A stretch of 15,276 nt of DNA, taken from NCBI GenBank assembly GCA_002364005.1, contig DEXG01000007.1:65819-81094 (forward strand), read 5' to 3'. The first letter of the stretch is position 1. Every line of letters starts with the position of its first letter. This document shows, one piece after another, positions 13,306 through 15,276 of the stretch. The notes beneath the pieces are model-generated. The model was not told the DNA's origin and made no database searches. It was given only the letters and a program-made list of their open reading frames with translations. The translations under genes were made by a program, and so were the position numbers. Source of the DNA: Phycisphaerales bacterium UBA3190 (GTDB lineage: Bacteria > Planctomycetota > Phycisphaerae > Phycisphaerales > UBA1924).

Positions 13306-14493
13306 TCAGGGGATGGTCTGCTCGTACTCGATCGTGATCGCACGGATACCGATGAAGCCCGCGCTGGGCCAGCTGCCGCTGGTCGTGAATCCCCGCAACG
13401 CGTAGGTGCATACGGTATTGTCGATCACGATCGCCGGGTCTGGCGTGATGTCGAAGACCTGCACCGTGTTGTTGTCGGACCCTGATGAGGTCGCAAGTAC
13501 ATCAACGCTGTAGCTCAGCGTGGTAAGTTCACGACGCCAAAGCTCAAGGCGGAGGTTGTTCGTCGATGTTCGATCGACATACTCGACCCGGATATTGGTG
13601 ATCACCGCGCCGTGCGGCAGGTCGAGGTCTGAACGCAGGTAGCCTGTGCTGCCCGTGGGCTGGATCGCGCCGGCGAACGCGTTGAATGTGCGGTCGAAGC
13701 CGAAGTCCCGGAAGATCGAATCGGGTGTGTGTGATTCATAACCCACCAGCGTCCCGCCGCCGCCCCCCATCGAAGTGATGGTGCCGCCGACGATCAGGTT
13801 ATTCGTGATGATGACATCGTCATTCTCGTCGATCTCGAGCAGGTCGCTGCCGCCCTTGCTGACCACCCAGGCATCGGTGACCGGGTCGTAGTAGGTCTTG
13901 GCACGCGAGAAGCCGCCGGTGGCGTAGCCGTAATAGGGGAGCCCATTGGCATACGACGAGATGGTCATGCCGCCCGAGCCGTTGACCGCAGAGTGCACAA
14001 CGAACACATCGGTGCTCTCGATGTTGTTATCGCGGTTGATAAAGACCTGGTCTCTGCCGTTGTGTTCACCAATCATCAGGATGCCAGGCGCCTGGGTCCA
14101 GAACTGATCAACAACCGAGTCCGCCACACCAGCACGGCTCGCGTAGCTCGCCTGCGGCGTGCTGCCAATCTTGGCGCGGGGGTCCAGAAGGGTAAACGCG
14201 TCCACCGAATCGCCGGCACGCACCCGGATCTCGACCCAGCGCGACGACCCATCAAACGCATCATCGCCAAAGTCGAGTTCGGTCGTGAAACTGCCGTTGC
14301 TGACCTCAAGGTCGTCGATGCCCTGCACCGTGCCGATCTGGGATCCGCCTGTCTCGGAATCAAACAGCAGGAACTCAAGGTCATAGACCCCGTCTGCTGG
14401 GGAGCCCATATCGTTGAGCTGCCCCTGGAAAACAAACGGCTCGGCTTGTGCCAAGCCGGCGGCCAACATCACACCTAGTGCACAGATTCGCAT
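13306..14493 (-). CDS. Secreted beta-rich protein of unknown function
   Basis: This 395-residue protein starts at the ATG on 14493, chosen because GGAGG lies five bases upstream. The open frame continues further but the extra sequence overlaps the divergent TetR gene and its control region. A signal peptide (MRICALGVMLAAGLAQA) is followed by a domain seen widely in planctomycete exported proteins: FQGQLNDMGSPADGVYDLEFLLFD, then VSNGSFTTELDFGDDAF and RWVEIRVR, ending at PRAKIGSTPQASYA (about residues 20-120). The middle (about 125-235) is Gly/Ser/Asn-rich with short repeated beta segments, as in adhesin or tail-fibre stalks. The last ~150 residues form another beta-rich domain without catalytic motifs. 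It is likely extracellular or surface-bound; no enzyme role is visible. Confidence 0.75.
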   Translation of the reverse strand: MRICALGVMLAAGLAQAEPFVFQGQLNDMGSPADGVYDLEFLLFDSETGGSQIGTVQGIDDLEVSNGSFTTELDFGDDAFDGSSRWVEIRVRAGDSVDAFTLLDPRAKIGSTPQASYASRAGVADSVVDQFWTQAPGILMIGEHNGRDQVFINRDNNIESTDVFVVHSAVNGSGGMTISSYANGLPYYGYATGGFSRAKTYYDPVTDAWVVSKGGSDLLEIDENDDVIITNNLIVGGTITSMGGGGGTLVGYESHTPDSIFRDFGFDRTFNAFAGAIQPTGSTGYLRSDLDLPHGAVITNIRVEYVDRTSTNNLRLELWRRELTTLSYSVDVLATSSGSDNNTVQVFDITPDPAIVIDNTVCTYALRGFTTSGSWPSAGFIGIRAITIEYEQTIP

Positions 14494-14606
14494 CAAAACC
14501 TCCATCACACGGGCATTTCCGTGAGTACCGACTCTATTCGCGGCGATTCTCTGAAGATATGCCATAAAACCCGCAATGGAAAGGAATATCTTTCGATCGT
14601 TCTGCA

Positions 14607-14640
14607 TTGACATACCCGAGAAGGTAAACGACCGTATACC
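14607..14640 (+). promoter_or_regulatory. TetR gene control region: TTGACA box and candidate operator palindrome
   Basis: A consensus TTGACA lies at 14607-14612, but no good -10 box stands 16-18 bases downstream. The imperfect palindrome GGTAAACGACCGTATACC (14623-14640) matches its own reverse complement at 14 of 18 positions, a size typical of TetR-family operators. It lies 34 bases before the TetR ATG and 130 bases before the divergent secreted-protein gene. Autoregulation is inferred. Confidence 0.45.
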
Positions 14641-14674
14641 TGAGGGCGAACAGGACCTGACCAGGAGGCCGCGC

Positions 14675-15256
14675 ATGCAAACACCAAGCCAAGAGCCAAA
14701 GCGTTCAACCCGAGACTCGCTCAGAGACGCGGCGATCCGATTGGGTGTTCGAGAGGGCATCGATGGGGCCTCCATCCGCACCATCGCCCGCGAGGTCGGG
14801 ATCACCGAGGGCGCGGTCTATAAGCACTTCGCCAACAAGGATGACCTGATCCGGGTGGCATATTCGAGCGTGGTCGAAGAGATGGCCCGCGATAAGGAAG
14901 TCCTCGTCAAGACCGACCTCCCCTTCGAGCACGCCGTGCGCGGCTGGGTGAAACTGACCTACCAGTACTTCGACGAAAACACCGAGGCATTCTCCTATGT
15001 GCTGCTGATGCCACACCGCATGGCCGAGACCCTGGGCGAGGTGTACACCAAGCAGGGGCGACTCTTCCGGTCCTTCATCGTCCGCTCCATGCAGAACAAC
15101 CAAATCCGCACCATGAACCCCGATCTCGGAGTCGCCCTGTTCACGGGGCTGGTGCTCAACATCCCGCGACTGATCAACGAGGGCTCGCTCGAAGGGCCCG
15201 CGGTCAGCTATGCCGACGAAATCGCCGACGCCGTGATACGCGCATTCGCGATCTGA
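14675..15256 (+). CDS. TetR-family transcriptional regulator
   Basis: This 193-residue protein begins at ATG 14675, six bases after a strong AGGAGG (14663-14668). An in-frame ATG at 14576 has no ribosome site and would run through the putative operator. The N-terminal helix-turn-helix is typical of TetR: ASIRTIAREVGITEGAVYKHFANKDDLI (residues 32-59), with the diagnostic YKHF pair of the recognition helix. The rest is an all-helical ligand-binding and dimerisation domain with no recognised subtype. The family normally represses its own or a neighbouring gene and is released by a small molecule. The gene is divergent to the secreted protein at 13,306-14,493, so that gene is a possible target, though such exported proteins are not usual TetR targets. 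The ligand is unknown. Confidence 0.9.
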   Translation: MQTPSQEPKRSTRDSLRDAAIRLGVREGIDGASIRTIAREVGITEGAVYKHFANKDDLIRVAYSSVVEEMARDKEVLVKTDLPFEHAVRGWVKLTYQYFDENTEAFSYVLLMPHRMAETLGEVYTKQGRLFRSFIVRSMQNNQIRTMNPDLGVALFTGLVLNIPRLINEGSLEGPAVSYADEIADAVIRAFAI

Positions 15257-15276
15257 CATCAAAGAAAAGTTGAGGG

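Noticed and set aside
14494..14805. 104-residue N-terminal extension of the minus-strand secreted protein
   Set aside because: GGAGG five bases before ATG 14493 and an immediate signal peptide fix the start. The extension would overlap the TetR gene and its control region.
1..15276. CRISPR array, insertion sequence or rRNA genes
   Set aside because: No regularly spaced repeats, no transposase and no rRNA-like sequence were seen.

Overview
The window looks like a junction between an integrated mobile element (left, about 1-10,360) and ordinary chromosome (right, about 10,361-15,276). The host is probably a marine planctomycete of the Phycisphaerae type. The clues are the GC-rich coding style, secreted proteins with short signal peptides, and a C-terminal Cys-Pro-Ala-Asp dockerin-like tail on the haloperoxidase-like protein, a tail style common in that group. 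This assignment is inference; the window holds no rRNA or other decisive marker.

Mobile element. All genes point rightward. It starts with a Rep_trans-type rolling-circle replication initiator (83-1096). A tightly coupled pair follows: a DUF6036/AbiEii-like nucleotidyltransferase (1168-1722) and a winged-helix protein (1719-2444). They resemble a toxin-antitoxin module and have their own promoter with an overlapping palindrome. The cargo is a three-gene operon (2528-8561) with its own good promoter: an MmeI/YeeA-like adenine DNA methyltransferase, a DExH superfamily 2 helicase and a GIY-YIG (T5orf172-type) nuclease. It reads as a split restriction-modification or anti-phage system: the methyltransferase has no visible nuclease motif, while a translocase and a nuclease are supplied in trans. 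The element ends with a control and recombination cassette: a ribbon-helix-helix regulator behind a palindromic operator, an excisionase-like HTH protein and a tyrosine integrase.

Junction. The integrase reading frame runs without a stop into the 3' end of the tmRNA gene (ssrA, minus strand, 10,360-10,709), a classic integration target. The last ~70 codons of the integrase are antisense tmRNA sequence. The other attachment site must lie left of position 1.

Chromosome. After ssrA come a secreted vanadium-haloperoxidase/PAP2-type protein with an intact metal-binding signature (11,000-13,168), a strong probably bidirectional terminator (13,203-13,236), a convergent secreted beta-rich protein on the minus strand (13,306-14,493), and a divergent TetR regulator (14,675-15,256) with a candidate palindromic operator.

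The most interesting material is the methyltransferase-helicase-nuclease operon. Its target-recognition region is a low-GC mosaic block. The helicase C-terminus and nuclease N-terminus share a short module. The nuclease carries a duplicated short motif.
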